The notes beneath the pieces are model-generated. The model searched no databases. It was not told the DNA's origin and was given only the letters and a program-made list of their open reading frames with translations. A stretch of 64,000 nucleotides of DNA from MED-G105 sp039025235 (lineage in GTDB: Bacteria > Pseudomonadota > Alphaproteobacteria > Caulobacterales > Parvularculaceae). The DNA lies in the NCBI GenBank assembly GCA_039025235.1, contig JBCCOS010000012.1:42673-106672 (forward strand), given 5' to 3'. The position numbers were made by a program, and so were the translations under genes. Positions 1 through 8,995 of this stretch are shown piece after piece (within the stretch, counting starts at the first letter, position 1; every line of letters begins with the position of its first letter).

Positions 1-610
1 CCTGTGCGCCGCACTCTAGAATATGACCCGCCAGTGAGCCCGACGAGATGAGATCATAATCGCCATAGTCCCATCCAAACTCATGGATAAGCGGGGCAAG
101 AACCAGAGCACTGTCCACACAACGGCCAGTAATAATAATGTCCGCATCTTGATTAAGAGCATGCACAATGGGCATTGCGCCGAGATATGCATTCGCCGTT
201 ACGAGAGGTCCGTCTACTGCATTACCGTTTTCGTCCTTAAGATCGGCAGCAGCATCTGTAACGTCATCGCCCGTAACCGCCGCAACCCGGAGATCAAGTC
301 CACTTTCGGAGATAAGAGCCCTAATTGCTTTAACACAAGCAATCGGATTCACGCCGCCCGCGTTTGTAACAACTTTTATATTTTGCTTAGCTAACGAAGG
401 TAGAATCGTTTTGAGTGTTGGGACAATATCATGGGCATAGCCAGCATCTGGAGACTTTTCTCTCGCTTTGGCGAGAATGGCCATGGTCACTTCTGCCAAA
501 TAGTCCATCACGAGATAGTCGAGCGCGCCTTTCTCCACCAGCTGAGGGGCCGCTACGGACGTATCTCCGTAAAAAGCCCCCGCGCCTCCGATGCGGATTG
601 TTTTCGTCAT
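1..610 (-). CDS. AtuA-like acyclic terpene utilization protein (DUF1446), C-terminus off the window
   Basis: The frame stays open from an ATG at 610 to the left edge, so about 203 N-terminal residues are present. It opens MTKTIRIGGAGAFYGDT and continues through VVTNAGGVNPIACV and a stretch around ITGRCVDSALVLAPL. These features fit the DUF1446/AtuA family. AtuA is required for citronellol/geraniol use in Pseudomonas, but its reaction is not firmly known. It is the last visible gene of a minus-strand operon; its start lies 5 bp after the stop of the crotonase at 616. The family also occurs in other acyl-CoA catabolic operons, so the substrate remains open. Confidence 0.8.
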   Translation of the reverse strand, partial: MTKTIRIGGAGAFYGDTSVAAPQLVEKGALDYLVMDYLAEVTMAILAKAREKSPDAGYAHDIVPTLKTILPSLAKQNIKVVTNAGGVNPIACVKAIRALISESGLDLRVAAVTGDDVTDAAADLKDENGNAVDGPLVTANAYLGAMPIVHALNQDADIIITGRCVDSALVLAPLIHEFGWDYGDYDLISSGSLAGHILECGAQ

Positions 611-615
611 CACGG

Positions 616-1404
616 TTAGTTCCCTTTGAAGTCTGGAACGCGCTTTTCAATAAAAGCGTTAATCGCCTCTTGTGCGTCATGGCTTTTTGACAGAACGCCC
701 TGCCCGATTGCCTCTGCTGACATTTGTGCCTCCAACCCGCTTGTCGCACTCGCATCAACAAGTCGTCTTGCGAAGACAAGGGCGCGCGTTGGTTGCTTAG
801 CGACAGTTGATGCAAATTTCTGCACGTCATCAGCAAACGAACCATCAGGAAATAGTTTCCAAGCAATGCCCCATTCTTCTGCCGTCCTTGCCGAAATTGG
901 GTCATTTGTCAGCATCATGCCCAATGCGCGTTGGCGACCAACAATACGAGGGAGGAAAAAGGAGCTCCCGGCATCAGGGCAAGCACCGATACGAGAGAAC
1001 ACCTGTATGAATTGTGCTGACTCGGCGGCCAGTATAAAATCACACGCAAGAGCAAGACTACATCCCGCGCCTGCCGCGATACCATTTACCGCCGCAATCG
1101 TTGGTATATGAAGACCACGCAACTCCGATATAATCACGTTATACTCTTCGGTGAGCATTCGCTCTAAATCGAATCCTCGTTTCGATATAAAGCCTTCTTT
1201 TACATCTGCACCAGAACAAAATGCCCTGCCGTTTCCTGTCAAAATCAATACACGGAGGTCTCTATTATCTCTTAGTACACGAAGAGCAGAGATTAGCTCG
1301 AGGCGCATCTTTTCAGAAAGAGCGTTTAAGGCGTCAGCTCGATCAAGACAAAGCGTCGCAATTGGACCGTTTGTTTCTACCGTGATTGTCTCATACTTTA
1401 CCAT
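616..1404 (-). CDS. enoyl-CoA hydratase/isomerase (crotonase), PaaG-like
   Basis: A 262-residue crotonase-fold protein of normal family length. The oxyanion-hole region reads RAFCSGADVK (about residues 60-70) and NGIAAGAGCSLALACD (about 107-122). The segment after it, FSRIGACPDAGSSFFLP, resembles PaaG-type isomerases, where an Asp replaces the usual hydratase Glu. It may therefore isomerise rather than hydrate an unsaturated acyl-CoA. It lies 12 bp after the biotin carboxylase gene and 5 bp before the AtuA-like gene, so it belongs to the carboxylase operon. The hydratase/isomerase choice is inferred from the motif only. Confidence 0.85.
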   Translation of the reverse strand: MVKYETITVETNGPIATLCLDRADALNALSEKMRLELISALRVLRDNRDLRVLILTGNGRAFCSGADVKEGFISKRGFDLERMLTEEYNVIISELRGLHIPTIAAVNGIAAGAGCSLALACDFILAAESAQFIQVFSRIGACPDAGSSFFLPRIVGRQRALGMMLTNDPISARTAEEWGIAWKLFPDGSFADDVQKFASTVAKQPTRALVFARRLVDASATSGLEAQMSAEAIGQGVLSKSHDAQEAINAFIEKRVPDFKGN

Positions 1405-1416
1405 GCCGGACCCAAC

Positions 1417-3396
1417 TCATTCACTCATCGGAGTAACGGTGAGTAATAACTGTTGGCTAGTGACCTGAACGCCAACACCAACATGCAGTTCCGTCACCGT
1501 TCCGGCGAGATCGGCTGTAATGATGTGCTGCATCTTCATCGCTTCAAGCGTTACGAGGGGATCGCCAGCAGCAACAGTCTGTTTCTCTTGAACTGAGATT
1601 GCAGTAATTTGTCCGTTCATTGGCGCTTTAACAACGCCGCTCCCCGCTACATTTAAATCATCTGGTGAAAAACTAAGTGTATTTCTGGTACAAAGATCGA
1701 AGCTGTTCCAAGTAAGGAACAATGCGTCATTGAACCAAGACCAATAAATTTCAAGACGATGCCCCTTTATTGAAAGGCGAACACATTCGTCATTAAAGGC
1801 CTCAAGCTGTACGTCATCTGAATTAGATCCGCGGGACACGCGGAAAACACCTCGGTCAATATTTTCGACACGAACTTCATACTCGTTGTCGCCATCAGAT
1901 AAATTTAACAGTGAGTAACGAGCGTTCGTGCTCGACCAATCAAGTAAAATCTTAGGAACACCGTTCGGCGTACCAACGATTAAGTGAACGACAGATGCCG
2001 CCGCCCACAAAAGGTTTGTTTCAAAGTCTGGTTTTTCGGGCTGCACAAATTGACGGTCTAGAAAATCGTTGCGCGCATCCCCTTTTTTAAAAGCGTCTGC
2101 TTCAAGGCAATCGATTAAAAATTGGCGATTTGTCTTAATCCCATGGCTAACCGTAGAGTACAAAGCCCGGACCATTTTTCGGCGCGCCTCGTCCCTCGTT
2201 GTACCATGCGTAATCACCTTTGCAATCATCGGATCATAATAGGGTGAAACAATGCCACTTTCGGAAAGGCCATGATCAACACGGACAATATCTTTAGACG
2301 GCGTACGCCAGAGATGCAATTCACCGCTTTGAGGCAAGAAGTCGTTATCTGGGTCTTCTGCATAAAGCCGAGTTTCAATCGCGTGGCCATTGAAACAAAT
2401 ATCTGATTGCAGAAGCCCAATCTCCTCACCCGCAGCAATTCTCAGCTGATGAGCAACCAAATCAAGCCCTGTAATCTCCTCTGTAACAGGATGTTCGACC
2501 TGTAGTCGGGTATTCATTTCGAGGAAATAAAAGGCCTCTTCGTCGCCCAAAAGAAATTCCACCGTACCCGCACCGACATAGTCAACCGTACGCGCCGCAT
2601 CTATTGCTGCGTTTCCCATACGCTGTCGCAGATCTTCGCTCACAGCTGGGCTAGGCGCTTCTTCAATAATTTTTTGATATCGACGTTGTACGGAGCAATC
2701 CCGCTCACCCAGATGTAAATAGTTGCCATGTGTGTCACATAGCACCTGGATCTCGATATGCCGAGGCTCCAAGATGGCTTTCTCGAGAAGCACGCCATCA
2801 TCACCAAACGCAGAAAGTGCTTCGGATTTAGCCGACAAGAATGCCGAGGCAAATGCGTCTGGTTCGTGCACAAATCGCATACCACGACCGCCACCGCCAG
2901 CGACCGCTTTAATCAAAACGGGATAGCCAATCTCTTCAGCGGCAGCCGCAAATGCATCAATCTCTTGCACGTCACTTCTATAGCCTGGCACGCAAGGAAC
3001 ACGTGCCGCCTCCATTAATGCTTTCGCATTCGACTTATTGCCCATTTGCCGAATCGCATCTGCCGATGGACCGACAAAAACGAGACCGGCCTCATCGCAG
3101 GCCTGCGCAAAATCTGCATTCTCTGACAAAAACCCATAGCCCGGATGAATAGCATCAGAACCACTTTCTTTCGCTGCGGCGATGATCCGCTCGATAGAAA
3201 GGTAAGAGTCACCAACAGGCCCTTCGCCGATCCGAACGGCGCCGTCAGCTTCTCCTACGATAAGTCCACCAGCATCGGCATCGGTAAAAACGGCAACCGT
3301 TTCGAGACCGAGCGCATGGGCAGAGCGGTTAACGCGACAGGCGATCTCTCCGCGATTTGCAATGAGCAAGCGATTAAAAGGACGAACTTGCGGCAT
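1417..3396 (-). CDS. acyl-CoA carboxylase alpha subunit (biotin carboxylase + biotin carrier)
   Basis: 659 residues, the usual size for methylcrotonyl-CoA or geranyl-CoA carboxylase alpha chains. The N-terminal biotin carboxylase starts at LLIANRGEIACRV (about residue 9). It has the ATP-grasp glycine loop GGGGRGM and the active-site segment EMNTRLQVEHPVTEEITG. The C-terminal biotinyl domain carries EAMKM with the biotinylated Lys near residue 621. It partners the carboxyltransferase at 4248-5867 to carboxylate a branched unsaturated acyl-CoA with bicarbonate and ATP. The start lies 3 bp after the upstream crotonase stop. Sequence alone does not separate a leucine (MCC, LiuD) from a terpene (GCC, AtuF) role. 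Confidence 0.92.
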   Translation of the reverse strand: MPQVRPFNRLLIANRGEIACRVNRSAHALGLETVAVFTDADAGGLIVGEADGAVRIGEGPVGDSYLSIERIIAAAKESGSDAIHPGYGFLSENADFAQACDEAGLVFVGPSADAIRQMGNKSNAKALMEAARVPCVPGYRSDVQEIDAFAAAAEEIGYPVLIKAVAGGGGRGMRFVHEPDAFASAFLSAKSEALSAFGDDGVLLEKAILEPRHIEIQVLCDTHGNYLHLGERDCSVQRRYQKIIEEAPSPAVSEDLRQRMGNAAIDAARTVDYVGAGTVEFLLGDEEAFYFLEMNTRLQVEHPVTEEITGLDLVAHQLRIAAGEEIGLLQSDICFNGHAIETRLYAEDPDNDFLPQSGELHLWRTPSKDIVRVDHGLSESGIVSPYYDPMIAKVITHGTTRDEARRKMVRALYSTVSHGIKTNRQFLIDCLEADAFKKGDARNDFLDRQFVQPEKPDFETNLLWAAASVVHLIVGTPNGVPKILLDWSSTNARYSLLNLSDGDNEYEVRVENIDRGVFRVSRGSNSDDVQLEAFNDECVRLSIKGHRLEIYWSWFNDALFLTWNSFDLCTRNTLSFSPDDLNVAGSGVVKAPMNGQITAISVQEKQTVAAGDPLVTLEAMKMQHIITADLAGTVTELHVGVGVQVTSQQLLLTVTPMSE

Positions 3397-3399
3397 ACC

Positions 3400-4212
3400 T
3401 TAAGACCGAGCCTCCAAAGACCAATTGGGTGAGCGCTTCTCCGTGAAGGCTTTGACGCCCTCCTGCCCCTCTCCGAAGCGAATAGCTTCTGAAAACATAC
3501 GTGCGAGCTCTGCCGGAGAGTGGGCAGCGACATGGTTTGCCTCACGCTGAAAAAGTGCCTTTGTTTTGCGTATCGCTTCCGGCGATCCTTTTGCCAAGGC
3601 GCTCAACTCTTTTTTGAGAGCCTCATCGAGAGCATTAACGCCTTCCGCAAGGCCATGCACGAGACCGAGTTCCAATGCACGATCACCATTAAAGCGCTCT
3701 GCAAGCATCGCCAGTCGCATAGCCTGGAAAAGGCCTAAGCGCCGGACAACATACGGTCCGATTTGCGCCGGTGGGATCCCCAACCTAATTTCTGGCATAC
3801 CAAAAAGAGTATCACGCTCCGCCAGAACAATATCACTGACACAGACGAAACCAAACCCGCCACCAAGCGCCACCCCTTCACACACAGAAATCACCGGCGC
3901 TGGAAACTCGACAATCATCTTCAAGACATCGCCATAAGCTGTGTTCCTAAAAATGAGTGGATCTTGCTCTCCTTCGGGTACGGGCTTCTTCGCGTCCTCC
4001 ATGTCTTTAATGTCGCCGCCGGCACAAAACACACCATCGACCCCGCGCAACACTAAGGCCGTACACGTCTCACTGGCGGCCTCAGCTTCTAGAGCCGATT
4101 TCAACTCAACGATCATGTTTTCGGAGAGTGCATTCTTTGCCTTTACCCGATTCAATAGTATAGTCGTGACGCCGGCATTGCGTTGGAGAATAATATTTTT
4201 GTATTCAGACAT
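3400..4212 (-). CDS. enoyl-CoA hydratase, methylglutaconyl/isohexenylglutaconyl-CoA hydratase-like
   Basis: 270-residue crotonase. FCAGGDIKDM (about residues 62-71) and the CEGVALGGGFGFVCVSD segment form the oxyanion hole. The following MPEIRLGIPPAQIGPYV retains a Glu where hydratases have a catalytic acid. The PPAQIGP signature recalls hydratases acting after geranyl-CoA or methylcrotonyl-CoA carboxylase. It sits between the carboxyltransferase (35 bp upstream) and the biotin carboxylase (3 bp downstream). That position fits hydration of the glutaconyl-type product. The specificity is inferred. Confidence 0.85.
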   Translation of the reverse strand: MSEYKNIILQRNAGVTTILLNRVKAKNALSENMIVELKSALEAEAASETCTALVLRGVDGVFCAGGDIKDMEDAKKPVPEGEQDPLIFRNTAYGDVLKMIVEFPAPVISVCEGVALGGGFGFVCVSDIVLAERDTLFGMPEIRLGIPPAQIGPYVVRRLGLFQAMRLAMLAERFNGDRALELGLVHGLAEGVNALDEALKKELSALAKGSPEAIRKTKALFQREANHVAAHSPAELARMFSEAIRFGEGQEGVKAFTEKRSPNWSLEARS

Positions 4213-4247
4213 ATGTTTATTACTGGCTTATTTCAAATCAACAGTGA

Positions 4248-5867
4248 CTACATTCGACCAACGCCAAAGCTACTTGGAAATACATTCCGAACCCTGGCAC
4301 TCTTAACAATTGAAAGGGTATAAATCAGTATACGCCGTGTATCTGCTGGATCGATTATTCCGTCGTCCCAAAGGCGCGCCGTTGCGAACAACGCACCCGT
4401 TTGCGCCCGCACGCCGTCGCTGACCGCTTTTTCCATCGCATCGAGCTTTTGTTCATCTGCCGGTTTCCCAGCGCGCGCAGCCTTTGCCTCAGAAACAATA
4501 CGCAAGACCTTTCCCGCTTGTTCCGGACCCATCACAGCCATTTTGGCATTCGGCCACGCAAACAAGAACGAGGGATCGTAAGCGCGACCACACATGGCAT
4601 AATTCCCGGCGCCAAAACTTGCGCCGATATTAATTGTAATCCGAGGAACATGAGCATTCGCCATCGCCTGGATCATTTTAGAGCCGTGCTTCACGATCCC
4701 TGAACGTTCGACGTCAACACCAACCATGAAACCCGTCGTATTCTGAAGAAATACCAACGGCGTGTCTGTCTGGCAGCAAGCCTGAATAAATTGCGCAGCT
4801 TTTGCTGCACCTTCAGGCGTTATTGGGCCATTATTTCCAAGAATGCCAACAGCATTTCCACCGATGTGGGCATGGGTACAGACGGTATCAGCCCCCCAAC
4901 GGGCCTTAAATTCGATAAGATCGGATGCATCGACGATCCGTGCCATCACTTCTCGACAGTCATAAGGTGTTCTGTAGTCGGGCGGGGTCACGCCAGCGAG
5001 TTCCTCTGGGGCATATTTGGGCTCAGGATAACTCGAACTATCGCCACACGCTTGGCCATCACGCCACCCGGACATTGCCATTAAGTCGCGTGCAAGACGA
5101 ATGGCGTCGTCATCATTCTCTGCAATATACTCAGAAACACCCGAAACATCGCAATGCATTTCAGCACCGCCGAGCTCTTCATCCGTCGCAATTTCACCCG
5201 TCGCAGCTTTGAGCAAAGGGGGTCCAGCAAGAAAAACGCGCGCCCTATCACGCACCATTATGACGTAATCTGATAAACCTGGCACATAAGCGCCGCCTGC
5301 GGTCGATGAACCGTGGACAATCGTGATATGGGGAATACCGGCCGCAGAAAGACGCGCCATATTTCGAAAAGACTGACCGCCCGGGATATAGACTTCCGAC
5401 TGGTACGCAAGGTTAGCACCACCGCTTTCTACCATGTCAATCAAGGGAAGTTTTTGCTCCAGGGCGATTGTTTGAGCACGCAGCGTTTTCTGCAACCCCA
5501 TTGGCGAAATGGTGCCACCCTTGATCGCAGAATCCGATGCATTGATGACACATTGGACGCCAGAAACAACGCCAATCCCGGTAATTATGCCCCCGCCAAA
5601 AACATCTTCCTTGCCATCGTCATCATGCATACCGTAGCCCGCAAGCGGAGAGAACTCCAAAAACGGTGTGCGTGGGTCCAAAATCATCGCTACGCGGTCG
5701 CGCGGCAGCCTTTGTCCCTTTTTCTCAAACGACGCTTGCTTCGCAGCAGAAAGCGCGCGCACCCGCCCTTCAATTGCGCGCACGTTATCAAGAGCCGCTT
5801 CAGCAGCAGCTTTATTTTTAGCAAAGGAATCAGAAGAGGTCGAAATTGAAGACTGAAATATCGCCAT
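4248..5867 (-). CDS. acyl-CoA carboxylase beta subunit (carboxyltransferase)
   Basis: About 539 residues, typical of MCC/GCC beta chains. Both carboxyltransferase half-domains are present: GGGIITGIGVVSG and IKGGTISPMGLQK in the N half, and GSSTAGGAYVPG plus INIGASFGAGNYAMCGRAY in the C half. The usual family start is MAIFQSSISTS, giving ATG at 5867. In-frame ATG 5885 and GTG 5891 are possible but would place the N-terminus across an inverted repeat at 5870-5886. It is the first gene of the minus-strand operon and divergent from the TetR gene, which probably controls it. Confidence 0.92.
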   Translation of the reverse strand: MAIFQSSISTSSDSFAKNKAAAEAALDNVRAIEGRVRALSAAKQASFEKKGQRLPRDRVAMILDPRTPFLEFSPLAGYGMHDDDGKEDVFGGGIITGIGVVSGVQCVINASDSAIKGGTISPMGLQKTLRAQTIALEQKLPLIDMVESGGANLAYQSEVYIPGGQSFRNMARLSAAGIPHITIVHGSSTAGGAYVPGLSDYVIMVRDRARVFLAGPPLLKAATGEIATDEELGGAEMHCDVSGVSEYIAENDDDAIRLARDLMAMSGWRDGQACGDSSSYPEPKYAPEELAGVTPPDYRTPYDCREVMARIVDASDLIEFKARWGADTVCTHAHIGGNAVGILGNNGPITPEGAAKAAQFIQACCQTDTPLVFLQNTTGFMVGVDVERSGIVKHGSKMIQAMANAHVPRITINIGASFGAGNYAMCGRAYDPSFLFAWPNAKMAVMGPEQAGKVLRIVSEAKAARAGKPADEQKLDAMEKAVSDGVRAQTGALFATARLWDDGIIDPADTRRILIYTLSIVKSARVRNVFPSSFGVGRM

Positions 5868-5993
5868 AGAATGAGGCCGCCTCATTTTCACTTTTTTCTT
5901 TCTATGAAGCTATTATTGATATTTTTCAATAGACTTTTTAAATATTTTGCTGCAATCTTTGGCTTTGTGAGCCTCACTCATTTCGGAGAATGA
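5868..5993. promoter_or_regulatory. divergent control region with inverted repeats, candidate TetR operators
   Basis: This AT-rich gap separates the carboxylase operon from the TetR gene. Three dyads are visible. AATGAGG-CCG-CCTCATT at 5870-5886 lies next to the carboxyltransferase start. ATTGA-N6-TCAAT lies at 5915-5930. GTGAG-C-CTCAC (5967-5977) is followed by TCATT-N6-AATGA (5978-5993), which encloses the ribosome binding site of the TetR gene. Several share the TGAG/CTCA core, as expected for repeated operator sites. Binding is inferred. Confidence 0.5.
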
Positions 5994-6719
5994 ATGCCCT
6001 CATCAGCTGTTGCAAGCTTAGAAGACGGTTCGCGCGCGCCCACACAAGAAGGCCGCGGCGGTCGCATTTTGGAGGCTGCGGGTCGTCTATTTGCTGAGCG
6101 GTCGTTTGAAGGAACCTCAACTGCTGATATTGCGACTGCTGCCAATGTTGCTGAAGGAACAATCTACCGATATTTTTCTAACAAGCGGGCCCTTTTAGAC
6201 GCTGTCGTAGAACAGCTTATTGGTCGCGCCTATGAAAGCGCAAAAGATCTTTTAAGCCACTTAACCTGCCCGAAGGAGCGGCTGCGGGTCTTCATAAAAA
6301 GCCAATTGAGGACTATTGATGAAAATCGCGATGCAGCAAAACTCTTTATCCGTGAAGTTCAAGGATCCGAAGGATATGGTACATCGTATCTCCGCGAATT
6401 AAATAAGGGCTATGCGAAGCTATTGGTCGATACGATACAGGATGGCCAGGCACGAGGTGATTTTGACAAAAGTATCGACCCCTACATCTTCCGTGATATG
6501 ATTTTCGGCAGTCTTCAGCACTGTGCCATTAATTTCATCGTTGATTTCAAACGATATGATCGCGATACGCTTGCCGATACTTTGTCGTCAAATTTTCTTG
6601 CGTCTCTCGCCCCTCGAGTACCACCAACGGCGGAGAGACTTGACGCTGCCCTTGAAAGACTAGAAAACGCGATCCCCCAAATTGAACGCCTTTCAGCAAA
6701 ACAGACCGCTAAAAAATGA
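5994..6719 (+). CDS. TetR/AcrR family transcriptional regulator
   Basis: 241 residues. The N-terminal helix-turn-helix is clear: RILEAAGRLFAERSFEGTS, then TADIATAANVAEGTIYRYF and SNKRALLDAVV (about residues 22-75). The C-terminal ligand domain is not diagnostic. The start at 5994 follows a CGGAG ribosome binding site. It is divergent from the carboxylase operon and 13 bp upstream of the acyl-CoA dehydrogenase, so it likely represses both and responds to a pathway acyl-CoA. Leucine operons in Pseudomonas use a MerR-type LiuR while Atu operons use a TetR-type AtuR, a weak hint towards the terpene type. Confidence 0.9.
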   Translation: MPSSAVASLEDGSRAPTQEGRGGRILEAAGRLFAERSFEGTSTADIATAANVAEGTIYRYFSNKRALLDAVVEQLIGRAYESAKDLLSHLTCPKERLRVFIKSQLRTIDENRDAAKLFIREVQGSEGYGTSYLRELNKGYAKLLVDTIQDGQARGDFDKSIDPYIFRDMIFGSLQHCAINFIVDFKRYDRDTLADTLSSNFLASLAPRVPPTAERLDAALERLENAIPQIERLSAKQTAKK

Positions 6720-6732
6720 TGGGACGAAAGCA

Positions 6733-7887
6733 ATGAAAAATATGCAGTTCGACACAGACGATACAATCCAACAACTAAGGGAGCAGGTTTCTCGATTTGT
6801 AGATGACCGCGTGACGCCAATTGCTGATAAAATTGATAAAACCGACGAATTTCCACGCCATCTTTGGCCTCAGTTCGGCGAGTTAGGGTTGTTGGGAATC
6901 ACTGTCGATGAAGCCTATGGCGGCGCTGGATTGGGATACCTCGCCCATTCGATTGTTTGCGAAGAAATCGCCCGTGGTTCAGCATCCGTTTCTTTAAGCT
7001 ATGGCGCTCACTCGAATTTGTGCGTCAACCAACTATCCTTGAATGGCACACACGAACAAAAACAACAGTATCTTCCCAAACTCATCGCTGGCGAACATGT
7101 TGGCGCCCTTGCCATGTCCGAGCATAATGCGGGTAGTGATGTTGTCTCAATGCAGTTGCGTGCCGAAAAGCGTGGTGACAGATTTGTTCTCAATGGATCA
7201 AAAATGTGGATCACGAACGGGCCGGAAGCGAATACCTTTATCGTCTACGCCAAGACAGATCCCGACAAAGGGGCGCACGGCATTACGGCTTTTATCATCG
7301 AAAGGGAGTTCAACGGCTTTTCGACCGGAAAAAAACTCGACAAACTAGGCCATCGCGGATCCCCAACATGTGAGCTGATCTTCGAAGACTGCGAAGTCCC
7401 TGAAGAAAATGTGCTTGGCCAGATAAATGGCGGCGTCGCCGTCCTCATGAGCGGCCTCGACTACGAACGAACGGTCTTAGCGGGTTGCTCTGTAGGGATC
7501 ATGCGAAATGCGCTTGAGCTCTCCCTCGACTATGCAAAACAACGAAAGCAATTCGGCAAATCAATTGGCGAATTTCAGCTCATCCAAGGCAAACTGGCCG
7601 ATATGTATGCCGCAACAAATTCGGCCCGCGCGTATCTCTATGCCGTTGCAACTGCTTGCGATCGCGGTGAGACCACACGGCAAGATGCAGCAGCATGTTT
7701 ATTAACATGCGGAGAGAAGGCCGTGCAGATTTCTCTTGAGGCTGTTCAGATTTTTGGCGGCAATGGTTATATTAATGAATACCCTGTGGGCCGATTATTG
7801 CGTGACGCAAAGCTGCATGAGATTGGCGGCGGCACAAATGAAGTACGTCGACTACTTATCGGGCGGGAACTCATGGCTAGTATTTAA
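6733..7887 (+). CDS. acyl-CoA dehydrogenase, isovaleryl-CoA dehydrogenase-like
   Basis: 384 residues from ATG 6733, which follows GGGACGAAAG. An earlier in-frame start at 6682 would overlap the TetR gene. The AMSEHNAGSDV and MWITNGPEA signatures of FAD acyl-CoA dehydrogenases are present. The C-terminal segment has HEIGGGTNEVRR, with Gly where short- and medium-chain enzymes have the catalytic Glu. A Glu is present instead in LDYERTVLAG, the arrangement known from isovaleryl-CoA dehydrogenase. It should oxidise a branched acyl-CoA to the enoyl-CoA used by the divergent carboxylase. A citronellyl-CoA (AtuD-like) substrate is the alternative. Confidence 0.9.
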   Translation: MKNMQFDTDDTIQQLREQVSRFVDDRVTPIADKIDKTDEFPRHLWPQFGELGLLGITVDEAYGGAGLGYLAHSIVCEEIARGSASVSLSYGAHSNLCVNQLSLNGTHEQKQQYLPKLIAGEHVGALAMSEHNAGSDVVSMQLRAEKRGDRFVLNGSKMWITNGPEANTFIVYAKTDPDKGAHGITAFIIEREFNGFSTGKKLDKLGHRGSPTCELIFEDCEVPEENVLGQINGGVAVLMSGLDYERTVLAGCSVGIMRNALELSLDYAKQRKQFGKSIGEFQLIQGKLADMYAATNSARAYLYAVATACDRGETTRQDAAACLLTCGEKAVQISLEAVQIFGGNGYINEYPVGRLLRDAKLHEIGGGTNEVRRLLIGRELMASI

Positions 7888-7966
7888 GGCAAGTTTTTAA
7901 AGCGTAGGCGGAGTATATGACGCATGCAAAGCATGTAGGTAAGATATTAGTCGGCTTTGGCGGTAA

Positions 7967-8881
7967 TCAACCAAGCCGCCAACGCCATTTATCGCCTGGC
8001 GATGAAGGCACTTCACTCAAAAACCGCTTTACTAGTTTTGCCTTAACGGTCAGCTCAGGATAAGCGACGCGGAACTGCAAAGGTGGCTTTGGCGGCGTCG
8101 GCAAAACACAAAATCGCGACTTAAATGAAGTCGTATTAACAAAGTCTTCGCTCGCCACACCAATGACATTGCGCTTTAACACTAACTCTGAGATGATCGG
8201 AAAATATTCAATAATATGAAATAAGTATTCAGTATTTTCATGTGCTTCTCTGGCGAAACGACGCATTCTTTTTGCGTACGGACTAATCATGTCAGCTGCT
8301 ATTAGAGGGAACTCAGAAAGGTCTTTGTCGGTCACTTTCTGCTTTTGAGCCAGCGGATGTCGCTTATTCACAAAGAAGCTTATATTAAACGGAATCGTAT
8401 CGACGATCTTCAAGCCCTTTTCCGGCCGAAGGTTTTGCGATGGGGCGAAAAGAATATCGATATCCCCGCGCCTAAGCATTCGCAGTGTCGGTTCTACGGG
8501 GCCAGTCCGAACATGAATCCGGATCGATTCTGACTCATCGACCACGTTTGCAATCGCATTTGTGAGGAACCCCTGCATTGCAGGTGGCGAAATTCCAATT
8601 CGAAACACTCTGTCTTCTATGCGATCACCGGCTTTCGCTTCATTCATGAGTTGATCGAAGTCAGCAATGATACGTTCAGCACGATCCAGAAACTCTCGCC
8701 CCACCGACGTTGTTGTCACCCCACGGGCATGACGATCAAACAATTTGTAGCCAAGCTCTTCCTCCACCTCGGCGACACTCTTTGTTATTGTCGATTGAGA
8801 AATATGAACGAGATCTGCCGCAGCCGAAATTGACCCTGATCGATCCACCGCAACAGTATGTCTAAGCTTCACAAGGTTCAT
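7967..8881 (-). CDS. LysR family transcriptional regulator
   Basis: 304 residues with the N-terminal winged helix-turn-helix: VDRSGSISAAADLVHISQST, then ITKSVAEVEEELGYKLFDRH (about residues 12-52). A periplasmic-binding-protein-like effector domain starts near residue 90 (FRIGISPPAMQGF). It is divergent from the amidohydrolase/epoxide hydrolase operon and about 115 bp from its first start codon, the classic layout for a LysR activator of the adjacent operon. The effector cannot be read from sequence. Confidence 0.92.
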   Translation of the reverse strand: MNLVKLRHTVAVDRSGSISAAADLVHISQSTITKSVAEVEEELGYKLFDRHARGVTTTSVGREFLDRAERIIADFDQLMNEAKAGDRIEDRVFRIGISPPAMQGFLTNAIANVVDESESIRIHVRTGPVEPTLRMLRRGDIDILFAPSQNLRPEKGLKIVDTIPFNISFFVNKRHPLAQKQKVTDKDLSEFPLIAADMISPYAKRMRRFAREAHENTEYLFHIIEYFPIISELVLKRNVIGVASEDFVNTTSFKSRFCVLPTPPKPPLQFRVAYPELTVKAKLVKRFLSEVPSSPGDKWRWRLG

Positions 8882-8886
8882 AAGTC

Positions 8887-8934
8887 ATTCCAAATTAGAA
8901 TATCTATGCACAATATTGCACTATTCAGAATATC
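8887..8934. promoter_or_regulatory. candidate LysR binding sites in the divergent promoter region
   Basis: ATTC-N7-GAAT at 8887-8901 fits the LysR-type T-N11-A dyad. A second compact dyad, ATTC-A-GAAT, lies at 8923-8931. The octamer AGAATATC occurs at 8897 and again at 8927, exactly 30 bp apart, about three helical turns. This is the layout of paired recognition and activation sites between a LysR gene and its target operon. Function is inferred. Confidence 0.45.
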
Positions 8935-8995
8935 CCGGCTATGGCATAGTTTATAGAGGTGTCATCATAATAATTTGGTTAAAGGGACGGAAACT

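Noticed and set aside
7888..7966. GCATGC/GCATGT repeat after the acyl-CoA dehydrogenase gene as a terminator
   Set aside because: The stem is short and no T run follows.
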